64,000 nucleotides of DNA from JAFAHD01 sp035654355 (GTDB lineage: Bacteria; Vulcanimicrobiota; Vulcanimicrobiia; Eremiobacterales; Eremiobacteraceae), in contig DASRXC010000002.1 of NCBI GenBank assembly GCA_035654355.1, positions 40,100 through 104,099 on the forward strand. The letters run 5' to 3'. The notes beneath the pieces are model-generated. The model had not been told where the DNA came from. It worked only from the letters and a program-made list of their open reading frames with translations, and made no database searches. Shown in pieces: positions 51,295 through 59,911 of this stretch; position 1 is the first letter of the stretch, and each line of letters starts with the position of its first letter. Both the position numbers and the translations under genes were made by a program.

Positions 51295-51500
51295 ACGCGT
51301 GAGCGATTGCGCGAGATCTCCCTGCGGTGTGCGTCAGCGTGCTTTGTGATTGAGCCAACGCAATCACAACGGGAGCCGATCTCCGGCCGCCTTGAGCAAG
51401 CCCTCCGCTGAGAGGGAAGCCTGCGTCCGGCCGGGTGAGCACCCACCTGCAAGTGCAGGTTCAAGTCCCTTGTACGCAACGGCACTTTGGGGCAGAGCGA
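51295..51500 (+). ncRNA. ssrS: Probable 6S RNA
   Basis: A 363-nt gap between genes holds a highly structured RNA of about 200 nt that resembles 6S RNA in layout. There is a closing stem with TGCGGTGTGCGT and ACGCAACGGCAC, a large internal region, a GAGCCGATCTCCGG element like E. coli GAGCCGAUAUU, a terminal hairpin CCCTC-CGCTGA-GAGGG, GGGTGAGCACCC, and ACCTGC-AAGT-GCAGGT followed by TTCAAG on the 3' side of the bubble, where E. coli 6S has its ACCTTGAACC hairpin. 6S RNA binds the sigma-70 holoenzyme. Ends are approximate; the call rests on pattern, not on a covariance search. Confidence 0.58.
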
Positions 51501-51504
51501 AAGA

Positions 51505-51530
51505 ACGGCCCGCCGTAAATGGCGGGCCGT
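51505..51530. terminator. Bidirectional terminator hairpin
   Basis: Ten perfect pairs ACGGCCCGCC (51505-51514) / GGCGGGCCGT (51521-51530) with loop GTAAAT. It follows the 6S-like RNA on the plus strand and lies 4 nt past the end of the convergent TIM-barrel gene. The T-tract is poor on both sides. Confidence 0.6.
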
Positions 51531-51533
51531 CTG

Positions 51534-52229
51534 TCATTCGGCCGGTGCGTAAAACGTCTCGGCCCAGCGTTGCAGCCGTGCCGCGTCGAGTGAGCCGCTC
51601 TCATCTTCTAGGCTGACGAAGCCGCGGAAGCGCAGCGCAGCCGCAAGATCATCGCCGCGCGGCCCCGCGGTCATGATGACCGAATCGCGCGCGCACGTCT
51701 CCCACCTGACTTCTGCCGGCACCGCCAGACGCAGCCACGCGGAATCGCACTCCTTGAGCGCGCGTTTCACGCTCGCCTCGTCGTAGACAAGCGATCCCTC
51801 GCGCGGCGCCAGCGCGAGCGTCACGTTCACGCGTTTCGCGTGGTCGCTGATCATCTTCAAACCGCGCACGAACTCGCCCCAGGCGACGCCGGCCGGTCCT
51901 TCGGCAGGCGCGCACCGAAAACGCATAAGGGGCGCGCCGAGCAGCGACGATTCGTCGAGCATTCGTCGCATCGCGCCCGTTTGGGCATCGACGTCGCCGC
52001 CGCCAAACGGCGCTGCGGTATTCATGCCCGCGATGCTCACGCGCCGATCGACGCACAGCTTTTTGATCTGGGCGAGATACTCGTCATCGTGGCGGGGAAA
52101 ATGTTCGTATGCAAGATCCGCGCCGTCCACAGCGGGCTCAGCGCAGCACACGTCGATCCACTCCAGCTGCGTGAGCGATCCGCGCTCGAGCGCCAGCGCG
52201 AAGCTGCGGGAGCTTAGCGCAAGTCTCAT
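51534..52229 (-). CDS. Sugar-phosphate isomerase/epimerase-like TIM-barrel protein
   Basis: 231-residue AP-endonuclease-2/xylose-isomerase-like TIM barrel: RLALSSRSFALALERG at the first strand, YEHFPRHDDEYLAQIKKLC, and the metal-ligand type Glu/Asp in VSLEDESGSLDA. It is shorter than usual (about 270) and some metal ligands are unclear, so the activity is uncertain. Convergent with the 6S-like RNA and divergent from the LMW phosphatase gene. Confidence 0.75.
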   Translation of the reverse strand: MRLALSSRSFALALERGSLTQLEWIDVCCAEPAVDGADLAYEHFPRHDDEYLAQIKKLCVDRRVSIAGMNTAAPFGGGDVDAQTGAMRRMLDESSLLGAPLMRFRCAPAEGPAGVAWGEFVRGLKMISDHAKRVNVTLALAPREGSLVYDEASVKRALKECDSAWLRLAVPAEVRWETCARDSVIMTAGPRGDDLAAALRFRGFVSLEDESGSLDAARLQRWAETFYAPAE

Positions 52230-52286
52230 CGGGCCGCCGTTCTTCGCAACGGGGTCCCGACCTTTGTGGGCGAAAGAACCGGCGGT

Positions 52287-52790
52287 ATGAACTCAGCGAC
52301 GCGTGCGCCCGACAAGCCTCCCCTCGTCGTGTTCGTCTGCTCGGGCAACATCTGCCGCAGCCCAATGGCAGCTGCACTGGCTGCCGATCTGGCACGTCAC
52401 GGAGGCCTCGCGATCCGGGTCGCGAGCGCCGGTACATCGGCGCTCGTCGGCTTACCCGCCGAGATCCCGGCGCGACAAGCGGTCGGCGAAGTCGGCGTCG
52501 CATTGGATGCACACATCGCGTGTCAGATCTCGCCCGGGCACCTGCGCGACGCCGCGCTCGTCGTCGCGTTGACGCGTGCGCATCACGGATGGCTTCGTCG
52601 TCGCTATCCCGCCGCGACGAACATTGCCAGCTTTGACGAGCTGAGCTCGCTCGGCGACGTGCCCGATCCATATGGCGGCACTCTCGAGGATTATCGTCGC
52701 GTGCGCGACCTCCTCATCGCTGGCATGCCACGAGTGCTCAGCACGCTCGTGCTCAAGGCGGGCGAGCGCGCGAGCCCGAAGAACGACTAG
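52287..52790 (+). CDS. Low-molecular-weight protein tyrosine phosphatase
   Basis: 167-residue LMW-PTP: P-loop VCSGNICRSPMA with catalytic Cys and Arg, and the general acid Asp in VPDPYGGTLEDY. The residue after GN is Ile, as in tyrosine phosphatases; YwlE-type arginine phosphatases have Thr there. Yet the position before rpiB and glyA is that of Bacillus ywlE. ATG 52287 is chosen; GTG 52266 would add seven residues. First gene of the long plus-strand run to the ATP synthase. Confidence 0.9.
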   Translation: MNSATRAPDKPPLVVFVCSGNICRSPMAAALAADLARHGGLAIRVASAGTSALVGLPAEIPARQAVGEVGVALDAHIACQISPGHLRDAALVVALTRAHHGWLRRRYPAATNIASFDELSSLGDVPDPYGGTLEDYRRVRDLLIAGMPRVLSTLVLKAGERASPKND

Positions 52791-52796
52791 GCACGT

Positions 52797-53276
52797 ATGA
52801 ACGCAATAAACGGTCATGTCTTCCGCATCGCAGTGGGAGCCGATCATGCCGGCTTCCCCTATAAGCAGCGCTTGGCAGACCTGCTGCGCGAATGGGGCCA
52901 TGAAGTGTCGGATTTCGGCACATACTCGACTGACCCGGTAGACTATCCGCTGATCGGCTTCAAAGTCGGCGAGGCCGTCGCAAGCGGCGAATTCGATCGT
53001 GGCGTGCTGGTTTGCGGGTCGAGCATCGGAATCGCCATCGCGGCGAACAAGGTGCGAGGCGTTCGCGCGGCACCGGTCGCCGAACCCTACTCGGCCCAGC
53101 TGTCGCGCCAGCACAACCACGCGAACATCATCTGCTTCGCCGAACGCTTGGTCGGCTGGGAGATGATCGTCGAGTGTCTAGACGTGTGGCTGCACACCGA
53201 GGGCGAAGGCGGACGTCACGCCCGCCGCGTCGCCGAGCTCGATGAATACGACCCGCAAGGCAAGGAGCACGTCTAA
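52797..53276 (+). CDS. rpiB: Ribose-5-phosphate isomerase B
   Basis: Interconverts ribose 5-phosphate and ribulose 5-phosphate. The 159-residue RpiB/LacAB protein has VGADHAGFPYKQRL, DPVDYPLIG, the catalytic Cys in GVLVCGSSIGIAIAANKVRG and the HNHANI loop. ATG 52797 lies 6 nt after the phosphatase stop; glyA follows after 3 nt. Confidence 0.95.
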   Translation: MNAINGHVFRIAVGADHAGFPYKQRLADLLREWGHEVSDFGTYSTDPVDYPLIGFKVGEAVASGEFDRGVLVCGSSIGIAIAANKVRGVRAAPVAEPYSAQLSRQHNHANIICFAERLVGWEMIVECLDVWLHTEGEGGRHARRVAELDEYDPQGKEHV

Positions 53277-53279
53277 ACG

Positions 53280-54533
53280 GTGAACGCGCGCCTTCTCGAA
53301 CAATCAGTTCTCTCCGCCGAAGACCCGCAGATCTACGAGGCGATTCTCAAAGAAGAAGAGCGCCAGCGAAAAAATCTGGAGCTCATCGCGTCGGAGAACT
53401 ACGTGAGTCCCGCCGTGCGCGAAGCCGCAGCGAGCGTGATGACCAACAAGTACGCTGAAGGCTATCCCGGGAAGCGCTATTACGGTGGTTGCCAGTTCGT
53501 CGACGTCGCAGAAACGCTCGCGATCGAGCGCCTCAAGCAGCTGTTCGGCGTCGAGTATGCCAACGTGCAGCCGCACTCCGGCGCGCAAGCGAACATGGCG
53601 GTGTACTTCGCCGCGGTCAAACCCGGCGACACCGTGATGGGCGCAGCGCTGGATCACGGCGGGCATCTCACGCACGGCAGCAAGGTCAACTTCAGCGGCA
53701 CGCTTTACAACGCCGTCGGCTACACCGTCAACCGCGAGACCGAGCGCTTCGATTACGACGAGATCCGCGCGCTCGCATTAGAGCATAAGCCGAAGCTGCT
53801 GGTCACCGGCTGGAGCGCCTATTCGCGCATTCCCGATTGGCGAGCGTTCGCGCAGATCGCGCACGAAGTCGGCGCCGTCATGATGGCCGACATCGCGCAT
53901 GTAGCGGGCCTGGTCGCGGCCGGACTGCATCCATCGCCAGTCGGCATCGCGGAATACGTCACAACCACGACGCACAAGACGCTGCGCGGCCCGCGCGGCG
54001 GCGTCGTGATGTGCGATGCGGAGCGCGGCAAGACGATCGCCAAGAAAGTGTTTCCCAACATCCAGGGCGGCCCGCTCATGCACATCATCGCCGCGAAGGC
54101 GGTCGCGTTCCGCGAAGCTCAGACGCCGGCGTTCGCCGACTACGCCGGCCAAGTCATCGCCAACGCGAAGGCGCTTGCCGGCGCATTGCAGTCGCATGGT
54201 CTGCGCATCGTCACCGGCGGTACGGATAACCATCTCATGCTCGTCGACGTCTCCGTGCGCGGCCAGACCGGCAAAGACGTCGAGGCATACCTCGACGAGA
54301 TCGGGATCACCGTCAATAAGAACACGATACCGTTCGACAAAAATCCGCCGACCGTCGCCAGCGGCGTGCGCATCGGCACGCCTGCCATCACGACCCGCGG
54401 CATGAAGGAAGAGCAGATGCGCGAGATCGCTGATATCATCGGCGCGGCGATGGACGACATCGGCTCGCGCACGCAGATCGACAAGCTACGCACGCGCGTG
54501 TACGAATTGACGGCTCAGTTCGACGTGCCCTGA
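53280..54533 (+). CDS. glyA: Serine hydroxymethyltransferase
   Basis: PLP enzyme exchanging serine and glycine with tetrahydrofolate one-carbon units. The 417-residue product has LELIASENYVSPAV, VQPHSGAQANMAVYFA and the Schiff-base lysine in VTTTTHKTLRGPRGG, with normal length. GTG start, 3 nt after rpiB. The phosphatase-rpiB-glyA order is a Firmicutes-type arrangement. Confidence 0.97.
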   Translation: MNARLLEQSVLSAEDPQIYEAILKEEERQRKNLELIASENYVSPAVREAAASVMTNKYAEGYPGKRYYGGCQFVDVAETLAIERLKQLFGVEYANVQPHSGAQANMAVYFAAVKPGDTVMGAALDHGGHLTHGSKVNFSGTLYNAVGYTVNRETERFDYDEIRALALEHKPKLLVTGWSAYSRIPDWRAFAQIAHEVGAVMMADIAHVAGLVAAGLHPSPVGIAEYVTTTTHKTLRGPRGGVVMCDAERGKTIAKKVFPNIQGGPLMHIIAAKAVAFREAQTPAFADYAGQVIANAKALAGALQSHGLRIVTGGTDNHLMLVDVSVRGQTGKDVEAYLDEIGITVNKNTIPFDKNPPTVASGVRIGTPAITTRGMKEEQMREIADIIGAAMDDIGSRTQIDKLRTRVYELTAQFDVP

Positions 54534-54537
54534 CGCC

Positions 54538-55044
54538 GTGAACGAGACGCTGCCACAGATCCCGGAGCCGCAGACGCACGATCGCCCCTCGTGGGACGAG
54601 TACTTCATGGCGATCACGCGTGCGGTCGCGACCCGAGCGACCTGCTCGCGCCGCTCGGTCGGCGCGGTGATCGTCAAGGACAAGCGCATTCTCGCGACCG
54701 GATATAACGGTGCGCCCATCGGCATGCGTCACTGCGACCACACGGATGGTGGCGACATGCGCGATGGGCACTGCGCGCGCTCCACGCATGCCGAACAAAA
54801 CGCGTTAGTGCAGGCCGCGCGGTACGGTACGCCGATCGCCGGCAGTACGATCTATTGCACCGATCACCCGTGCCTGACTTGCGCGAAGCTGCTCATCAAC
54901 GCCGGCATCGTGCGCGTGGTCTACGAGTCCGCCTATCCCGACGAGCTCGCCGCTGCGCTGCTGGCGGAGGCCGGAACGCAGCTCGACCGGGCACCGGCCC
55001 CTCGCCCAGCCTCCGGACGCCGCCAAAGCGAGCAGTCGCGGTGA
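54538..55044 (+). CDS. comEB: dCMP/cytidine deaminase family protein (ComEB-like)
   Basis: Zinc-dependent deoxycytidylate-deaminase-type enzyme of 168 residues. Metal ligands and base are in STHAEQNAL and the HPCLTCAKLL motif; the family nucleotide site is GYNGAPIGMRHCDH. It supplies dUMP for thymidylate synthesis. GTG start 4 nt after glyA; the end overlaps the wecA/tagO GTG. The last 20 residues are a variable tail. Confidence 0.93.
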   Translation: MNETLPQIPEPQTHDRPSWDEYFMAITRAVATRATCSRRSVGAVIVKDKRILATGYNGAPIGMRHCDHTDGGDMRDGHCARSTHAEQNALVQAARYGTPIAGSTIYCTDHPCLTCAKLLINAGIVRVVYESAYPDELAAALLAEAGTQLDRAPAPRPASGRRQSEQSR

Positions 55045-56090
55045 CAGCGCTGGTCACGCTGCCGCCTGGCGCGGTGCGTTTCGATATCAACATCTACGCG
55101 CTGTGCACGGCGACATTCGTGCTCGCCTTCGTGGCGTGCGCGCTGCTCACGCCGCTGGTCATACGAGCCGCGGTGAGGCTCGGCCATTTCGACGAGCCCG
55201 ACGGCGAACGGCGCATTCATAGCGCGCCGACGCCGCGCATCGGGGGCATTGCGATCTATCTCGGCTTCGCGCTGGCGCTGTTCGTCACGCTCAACGTCGC
55301 GCTCTCGAACAACAGCGTGATCGTCCAGTTCCTCGACACGCCCGACCTCGCCAAGCTTATCGGCCTGCTCTTCGGCGGTACGCTGATGATGGGCGTCGGT
55401 TTATGGGATGACGTCATGGGGCTGCGTGCGCGCGATAAGTTCATCGCCCAGCTCGCGGTGTCGCTGATCGCGGTGCTGTTCTACGGCTTCACGATCTATC
55501 ACCTGAACCTGCCGCACTTCGGAATGGTCGAGCTGGGCTGGTTCGGCATCCCGTTCTCGCTGTTCTGGTTCCTGGGCATGGTCAACGCGATCAATTTCCT
55601 GGACGGTCTCGACGGGTTGGTCGCGGGCTACACGCTCATCGCGTGCATCGCGCTGACGATCATCTCGCTCATGAAGGGGCAGTACTTGGTCGCGATCACG
55701 ACCTGTGCGATCGCCGGCGCCGCCGGCGGCTTTCTTCCATATAACTACAGTCCGGCGCGCATCTTCATGGGTGACGGCGGTTCGCTGTTCCTCGGCTTCG
55801 TGCTCGCGACCGTGGGCGTGATGGGGACAGAAAAGCAAGCGGTCGCGATCTCGCTTGTCGTGCCGCTGCTCATCCTTGCGCTGCCGATCCTCGACACCGC
55901 CAAAGTGATCGCCCGCCGCTTGCACAAAGGCGCTCCGATCTCCGCAGCGGATCGCGAGCACGTGCACCATCAGCTGCTCGACCTCGGGCTTTCTCAGCGG
56001 CAGGCCGTGCTGCTCATCTACGCGGTGTGCGGCATCCTCGGCGTCGTCGCGATCGTGCTCTCGCTGCCGCACGGACCACACGTTCTGTGA
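55041..56090 (+). CDS. wecA: Undecaprenyl-phosphate GlcNAc-1-phosphate transferase (WecA/TagO family)
   Basis: Polytopic phosphoglycosyl transferase of 349 residues that starts cell-surface glycans by loading a sugar phosphate on undecaprenyl phosphate. About ten hydrophobic segments; motifs GLWDDVMGL, NAINFLDGLDGLVAG (catalytic Asp), FMGDGGSLFLGF and HVHHQLLDLG. GTG 55041 overlaps the comEB stop and gives the usual N-terminal membrane helix. Pairs with the UDP-GlcNAc epimerase that follows. Confidence 0.94.
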   Translation: MTALVTLPPGAVRFDINIYALCTATFVLAFVACALLTPLVIRAAVRLGHFDEPDGERRIHSAPTPRIGGIAIYLGFALALFVTLNVALSNNSVIVQFLDTPDLAKLIGLLFGGTLMMGVGLWDDVMGLRARDKFIAQLAVSLIAVLFYGFTIYHLNLPHFGMVELGWFGIPFSLFWFLGMVNAINFLDGLDGLVAGYTLIACIALTIISLMKGQYLVAITTCAIAGAAGGFLPYNYSPARIFMGDGGSLFLGFVLATVGVMGTEKQAVAISLVVPLLILALPILDTAKVIARRLHKGAPISAADREHVHHQLLDLGLSQRQAVLLIYAVCGILGVVAIVLSLPHGPHVL

Positions 56091-57256
56091 TGTGCCCGCT
56101 GCGGGTCGCCGTCGTGTTCGGCACGCGCCCGGACGCGGTGAAAATGGCGCCCGTCATCCACCAATTGATGCGCGACTCGCGCTTCGAGTGCGTCGCAGTC
56201 GCGACCGGGCAGCACCGCGAGATGATGGACGAGGTGCTCGCGCTGTTCGGCATCACGCCGCAGTACGACCTCGGCGTGATGACCGAAGGACAGACGCTCA
56301 CCGACGTGACCACGCGCGTGCTCGAGCGCCTCGGCCCCGTGTTCGAGGATGTCAAGCCCGACGTCGTGCTCGTGCATGGCGACACGTCAACGTCGACAGC
56401 CGCCGCGCTCGCTTCCTATTATAAGAAGGTTCCCGTCGGCCATGTCGAGGCGGGCCTGCGCACCGACACGATCTACGAGCCGTTCCCCGAGGAGATGAAC
56501 CGCCGACTCACCGGCACGATCGCGACCTACCATTTCGCTCCGACCCCCACCTCGCGTGATCACCTGCTGCGCGAGGGCAAGGATGCGCGCTCGATCGTGG
56601 TCACCGGCAACACGGTGATCGATGCGTTCTTGTGGGTTCACGAACGCGCGACGCGCGACGATGCGCCGACAGTCTCAACGCCGCGGCTGCTCTTCGTCGA
56701 AGCACACCGGCGCGAAAATCTGGGCGCGCCGCTGGAATCCGCGTGTCGCGCCCTGCGCGCGGTGATCGACCGCCACGATGACGTCAGCATCCTGTGGCCG
56801 GTGCACCCGAATCCCGCCGTCGTGGAACCGGTGCGGCGCATTCTTGGAGCGCACGAACGCGTCGCGCTGGTCGCGCCGCTCACATATCGAAAACTTGTGG
56901 GCGCGATCGGCCGCTGCACGCTGGTCGCGACAGACTCAGGCGGTCTTCAAGAAGAGGCGCCGTGTCTCGGCAAACCCGTGCTCGTGCTGCGTCGCGTCAC
57001 CGAACGTCCCGAAGGCGTTGCTGCCGGCACCTTGCGGCTCATCGGAACCGATGAGCAAACCGTCGCGCGCGCGATCGACGAGCTGCTCGACGACTCGGCG
57101 CAGTATCAGGCGATGGCGCGCGCTGCAAATCCGTACGGCGACGGACAGGCTGCACGTCGCATCGCTGACGCGCTCTGGGCGTTCGCGCGTGACGGCGCGA
57201 TGCCGGACGAATTCGATCCGTCGCGTCCACCGACACTGCCCGCCGCGGCGCGATGA
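56090..57256 (+). CDS. wecB: UDP-N-acetylglucosamine 2-epimerase (non-hydrolysing)
   Basis: Interconverts UDP-GlcNAc and UDP-ManNAc for surface polysaccharides. The 388-residue GT-B-like product has VVFGTRPDAVKMAPV, HGDTSTSTAAALA, VEAGLRT, EEMNRRL and the C-terminal TDSGGLQEEAPCLGKPVLVLR. ATG 56090 overlaps the wecA stop. The last 25 residues are a proline-rich tail. Confidence 0.95.
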   Translation: MCPLRVAVVFGTRPDAVKMAPVIHQLMRDSRFECVAVATGQHREMMDEVLALFGITPQYDLGVMTEGQTLTDVTTRVLERLGPVFEDVKPDVVLVHGDTSTSTAAALASYYKKVPVGHVEAGLRTDTIYEPFPEEMNRRLTGTIATYHFAPTPTSRDHLLREGKDARSIVVTGNTVIDAFLWVHERATRDDAPTVSTPRLLFVEAHRRENLGAPLESACRALRAVIDRHDDVSILWPVHPNPAVVEPVRRILGAHERVALVAPLTYRKLVGAIGRCTLVATDSGGLQEEAPCLGKPVLVLRRVTERPEGVAAGTLRLIGTDEQTVARAIDELLDDSAQYQAMARAANPYGDGQAARRIADALWAFARDGAMPDEFDPSRPPTLPAAAR

Positions 57257-57450
57257 AACAACAGACGCCGCTCTCGCTCGCGCGCTTGGGCGCGATCGGC
57301 TTTTCGCTGATCGCGAACGTAGTCGTTGGCGGCCTGCTGGGCTACGTCGCGTATCGTTTCTTGAACTGGGGATGGGCGGTGCCGGTGGGTATTCTGCTCG
57401 GGTTCGTGTCCGGTTTTATCTCGATGTTCCGCCAGCTCTCGCAGCTCTAG
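57253..57450 (+). CDS. AtpZ-like small membrane protein
   Basis: 65-residue protein with two membrane segments (about 12-35 and 40-60): LSLARLGAIGFSLIANVVVG and FLNWGWAVPVGILLGFVSGF, the pattern of AtpZ/AtpI accessory proteins of Fo assembly. ATG overlaps the wecB stop by 4 nt. The 61-nt gap to the next gene holds two small GC hairpins (CCCTTCGCAGGG and GCGGG-TTTCTGG-CCCGC). Confidence 0.85.
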   Translation: MKQQTPLSLARLGAIGFSLIANVVVGGLLGYVAYRFLNWGWAVPVGILLGFVSGFISMFRQLSQL

Positions 57451-57511
57451 CTCAGCGCGACCCTTCGCAGGGGAGGGCGGGTTTCTGGCCCGCACGAAAA
57501 CCAGCAGTCCC

Positions 57512-57925
57512 ATGGAAGGCTTCCGCCCGTATCAGGCTGCGGTGGCGTTACGCAGCCTGGCGGTCGCGGCTATTGCGGCCGCCGCGCTCGCCGTCGTCCA
57601 CCAGTACCTCTCCGCAGTCGCGTTGATCGCCGGCACGCTCATCGGGCTCGCCTACCTTTTCCACATCGCTACAGGTTTCGACCGGCTCGTGAAAGCCGGA
57701 AAACGGTACATGCCGTTTCTCATCGGCGAGTCGGTTCTGCGCGTGCTGCTCGCTGGCGCAGCGCCATTTCTCATCGTCGGCCGAGGGCCGTGGCTCGGCT
57801 ACTTCACCTACCTTGCTGGATTTGTCGCACCATTGGCAGTGGCGATCCTCGAGTACAAGAATAGAATCGATGCGCAGTCCGCCCAAACGGCAGATGGCGG
57901 CGGCGCGCGAACCTCGGCGGGCTAA
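57512..57925 (+). CDS. atpI: ATP synthase accessory protein AtpI-like
   Basis: 137-residue membrane protein with four hydrophobic segments, placed just before atpB as AtpI usually is. Its central pair is linked by FDRLVKAGKRYMPFLIGESVLR. AtpI-type proteins assist c-ring assembly. The sequence is diverged, so the assignment depends on position and topology. No clear ribosome-binding site precedes the ATG. Confidence 0.72.
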   Translation: MEGFRPYQAAVALRSLAVAAIAAAALAVVHQYLSAVALIAGTLIGLAYLFHIATGFDRLVKAGKRYMPFLIGESVLRVLLAGAAPFLIVGRGPWLGYFTYLAGFVAPLAVAILEYKNRIDAQSAQTADGGGARTSAG

Positions 57926-57934
57926 AAGGAAGCG

Positions 57935-58660
57935 ATGCAGGAGACGATCGGGGAGCATCCGCTGTGGCGCATCCCCTACTTGCCTGGTCCGTTCAACACC
58001 GTCCACTCGGACACGGTGTTGATCACCTGGCTCGCCATGGCGATCGTGCTGGTTTCGCTTGGCCTCCTGGCGCGCGTCTATCCGGTGACGCGGCTGTCAA
58101 AGCGCTACACGCTGCTCGAGCTCGTCGTCTCGTGGCTGAGCACTCAGGTCGAGACGATTCTCGGCAAGAACGGCGTGCCGTTCGTGCCGTTCATCATCTC
58201 GCTGTTCCTGTTCATCTTCGTCCTCAACGAGATCGGCGTCGTGCCGTTCGTCGGCAAGTCGCCGACCGCCGATCTTAACACCACTGCCGCGCTCGCGCTC
58301 TTCGCGATCGGTCTCGTGCAGGGCGTCGGTGTCTACCGCAAAGGTTTAGGATATTTCGGTCACCTGGTGATCAAGCCGTACGCGTTGGGCATTCCGATGC
58401 TTCCGATCATGATCATCGATGAGTTGGCACGGCCGGTCACGCTTGCCATGCGGTTGTTCGGCAACATCTTCGCGGGAGAGGTGCTGCTGCTGGTCGTGGC
58501 TGCGGTCATCGCGGCGCACCTCGGCGCGCTATCGCTCGCGGCCAATGTCGCGCCGATCTTCGTCTTCGCGTTCAACATCTTCATCGGTTTCCTACAAGCG
58601 CTGGTGTTCACGCTACTTACCATCGCGTACCTTATCGCACCGACCTCTGACGAGCACTAA
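57935..58660 (+). CDS. atpB: ATP synthase Fo subunit a
   Basis: 241-residue subunit a forming the proton half-channels. FIFVLNEIGVVPFVG and the essential arginine in LARPVTLAMRLFGNIFAGEVLL are visible, and the last helix reads FLQALVFTLLTIAYLI. It starts 9 nt after the AtpI-like gene and is followed by atpE after 11 nt. Confidence 0.96.
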   Translation: MQETIGEHPLWRIPYLPGPFNTVHSDTVLITWLAMAIVLVSLGLLARVYPVTRLSKRYTLLELVVSWLSTQVETILGKNGVPFVPFIISLFLFIFVLNEIGVVPFVGKSPTADLNTTAALALFAIGLVQGVGVYRKGLGYFGHLVIKPYALGIPMLPIMIIDELARPVTLAMRLFGNIFAGEVLLLVVAAVIAAHLGALSLAANVAPIFVFAFNIFIGFLQALVFTLLTIAYLIAPTSDEH

Positions 58661-58671
58661 GGAGTCAATAG

Positions 58672-58956
58672 ATGGAAAATACGATCCTCGTCGCCACCGT
58701 CATCATGGCGTTCGCGTTGATGGTCGGCTTCGCCGCGTTCGGCTCGGCGATCGGCGACGGCATCATCGGCAGCAAGGCGGTTGAATCGATCGCCCGCCAG
58801 CCCGAAGCGCGCGGAAACATCTTCTTCTTCTACTTCCTCGGCTTCGGCATTCTGGAGGCGTTCCCGATCATCGCGATCGCGCTCGCGTTCTTCCTCGTCA
58901 TCGGCGGTGGCGGTTTCGGCATCTTCTCGCAGCTGAAGTCGCTGTTGCCGCACTAG
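58672..58956 (+). CDS. atpE: ATP synthase Fo subunit c
   Basis: 94-residue hairpin subunit: first helix about 4-30, loop ARQPEARGN (41-49), second helix about 52-80 with the ion carboxylate E62. The Ser following E in Na+-type rings is Ala63 here, which argues for protons. Asp29 occupies the position (33 residues before the Glu) held by Gln in Na+-type c subunits. AAGGAG lies 9 nt before the ATG. Confidence 0.96.
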   Translation: MENTILVATVIMAFALMVGFAAFGSAIGDGIIGSKAVESIARQPEARGNIFFFYFLGFGILEAFPIIAIALAFFLVIGGGGFGIFSQLKSLLPH

Positions 58957-58975
58957 CGTTAGGCTAACTCAAAGC

Positions 58976-59410
58976 ATGCTGCTTTCGTTCGACGGCACGC
59001 TGTTGGTCCAGATCCTGAACTTCGTCTTGTTCTGGATCGTGCTCAACTACGTGTTCATCGGGCCGACGCGGCGCGCGATCGAGGCGCGCCAGCGCTACAT
59101 CTCGACGCAGCATCGCGAAGCCGATGAGCTCAACGCGCAGGCGAAGGCGCTGCGCGGCCAGGCCGATGGCATCCTTGACGAAGCGCGGCGCGCGACCGAC
59201 GAGTCGTTGCGCGCGGCGGGTTCGCAAGCCGCGGATCAGGCGCGAGCGATCGAACGCAAAGCCTCTGAGGAAGCTGCCGCGATCGCTGCGCTCGCGGATG
59301 CGACTGTCGCCGGCGAGCGCACGCAGGCGATCGCAAAGCAAGCGCCGTTCGTCGAAGAGCTCGCGCGCACGATGGCGTCGCGCGCGCTCGACCGCGAGGC
59401 CGTGGGTTAG
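58976..59410 (+). CDS. atpF: ATP synthase subunit b (first copy)
   Basis: 144-residue stalk subunit: one N-terminal membrane helix (LLVQILNFVLFWIVLNYVFI) followed by a long charged Ala-rich helix. A second b-like gene follows after 3 nt, so the stator probably contains a b/b' heterodimer. Translation starts 19 nt after the atpE stop. Confidence 0.92.
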   Translation: MLLSFDGTLLVQILNFVLFWIVLNYVFIGPTRRAIEARQRYISTQHREADELNAQAKALRGQADGILDEARRATDESLRAAGSQAADQARAIERKASEEAAAIAALADATVAGERTQAIAKQAPFVEELARTMASRALDREAVG

Positions 59411-59413
59411 GTC

Positions 59414-59911
59414 GTGCAAGTCGCTGCGATCGCCGATCCGATCTTCATCGCGAAAGTCATCGACTTCGCGCTGTTGATCGTCGTCATCGCCTTCGTCTAC
59501 CAGCGTGTCGGCAAGGCGGTGCTCGTCGCGCAGCAGGACGCGCAGAACAAGGCCGTCGCCGACGCGCTCGCGCAGCGCGAAGCGGCAGCGCGCGCGGTCG
59601 ATGAAGCGAAGCAAACAGTCGAACAGGCCAAAGTCGACGCCGCCCGCATGATCGAGGTCGGCCATGCGCAGGGCCAACATCTCATCGCCGGCGCGAACAG
59701 CGAGGCCTCCGAGCACGCGGCGCGCATCGTCGCCCACGCGAACGGTGAGCTCGAGCGCGAGCGCTATCGCGTTCGCATTGAACTGCTGGAAGATACCGTC
59801 GAGCGCGCGACGTCGCGCGCACGCGAGATCGTCACCTCGGAGTTGACGCCCGAGCGGCAGCAGCAGCTCATCGAAGGCCTCCTCGAGAAGCTGGAGACTC
59901 CCGGTGCTTAA
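59414..59911 (+). CDS. ATP synthase subunit b (second copy, b/b' type)
   Basis: 165-residue stalk subunit: N-terminal membrane helix (AKVIDFALLIVVIAFVYQRV) then coiled-coil sequence rich in Ala, Glu and Gln. GTG start. The last 8 nt overlap the atpH start. It differs clearly from the first b gene, so these are specialised copies rather than a recent duplication. Confidence 0.92.
   Translation: MQVAAIADPIFIAKVIDFALLIVVIAFVYQRVGKAVLVAQQDAQNKAVADALAQREAAARAVDEAKQTVEQAKVDAARMIEVGHAQGQHLIAGANSEASEHAARIVAHANGELERERYRVRIELLEDTVERATSRAREIVTSELTPERQQQLIEGLLEKLETPGA

Noticed and set aside
51420..51490. tRNA-like GGTTCAAGTCCC element
   Set aside because: It resembles a T-loop, but the flanking bases do not form a five-pair T stem and no acceptor stem partner lies 60-90 nt upstream. 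The pairing pattern fits the 6S-like RNA better.
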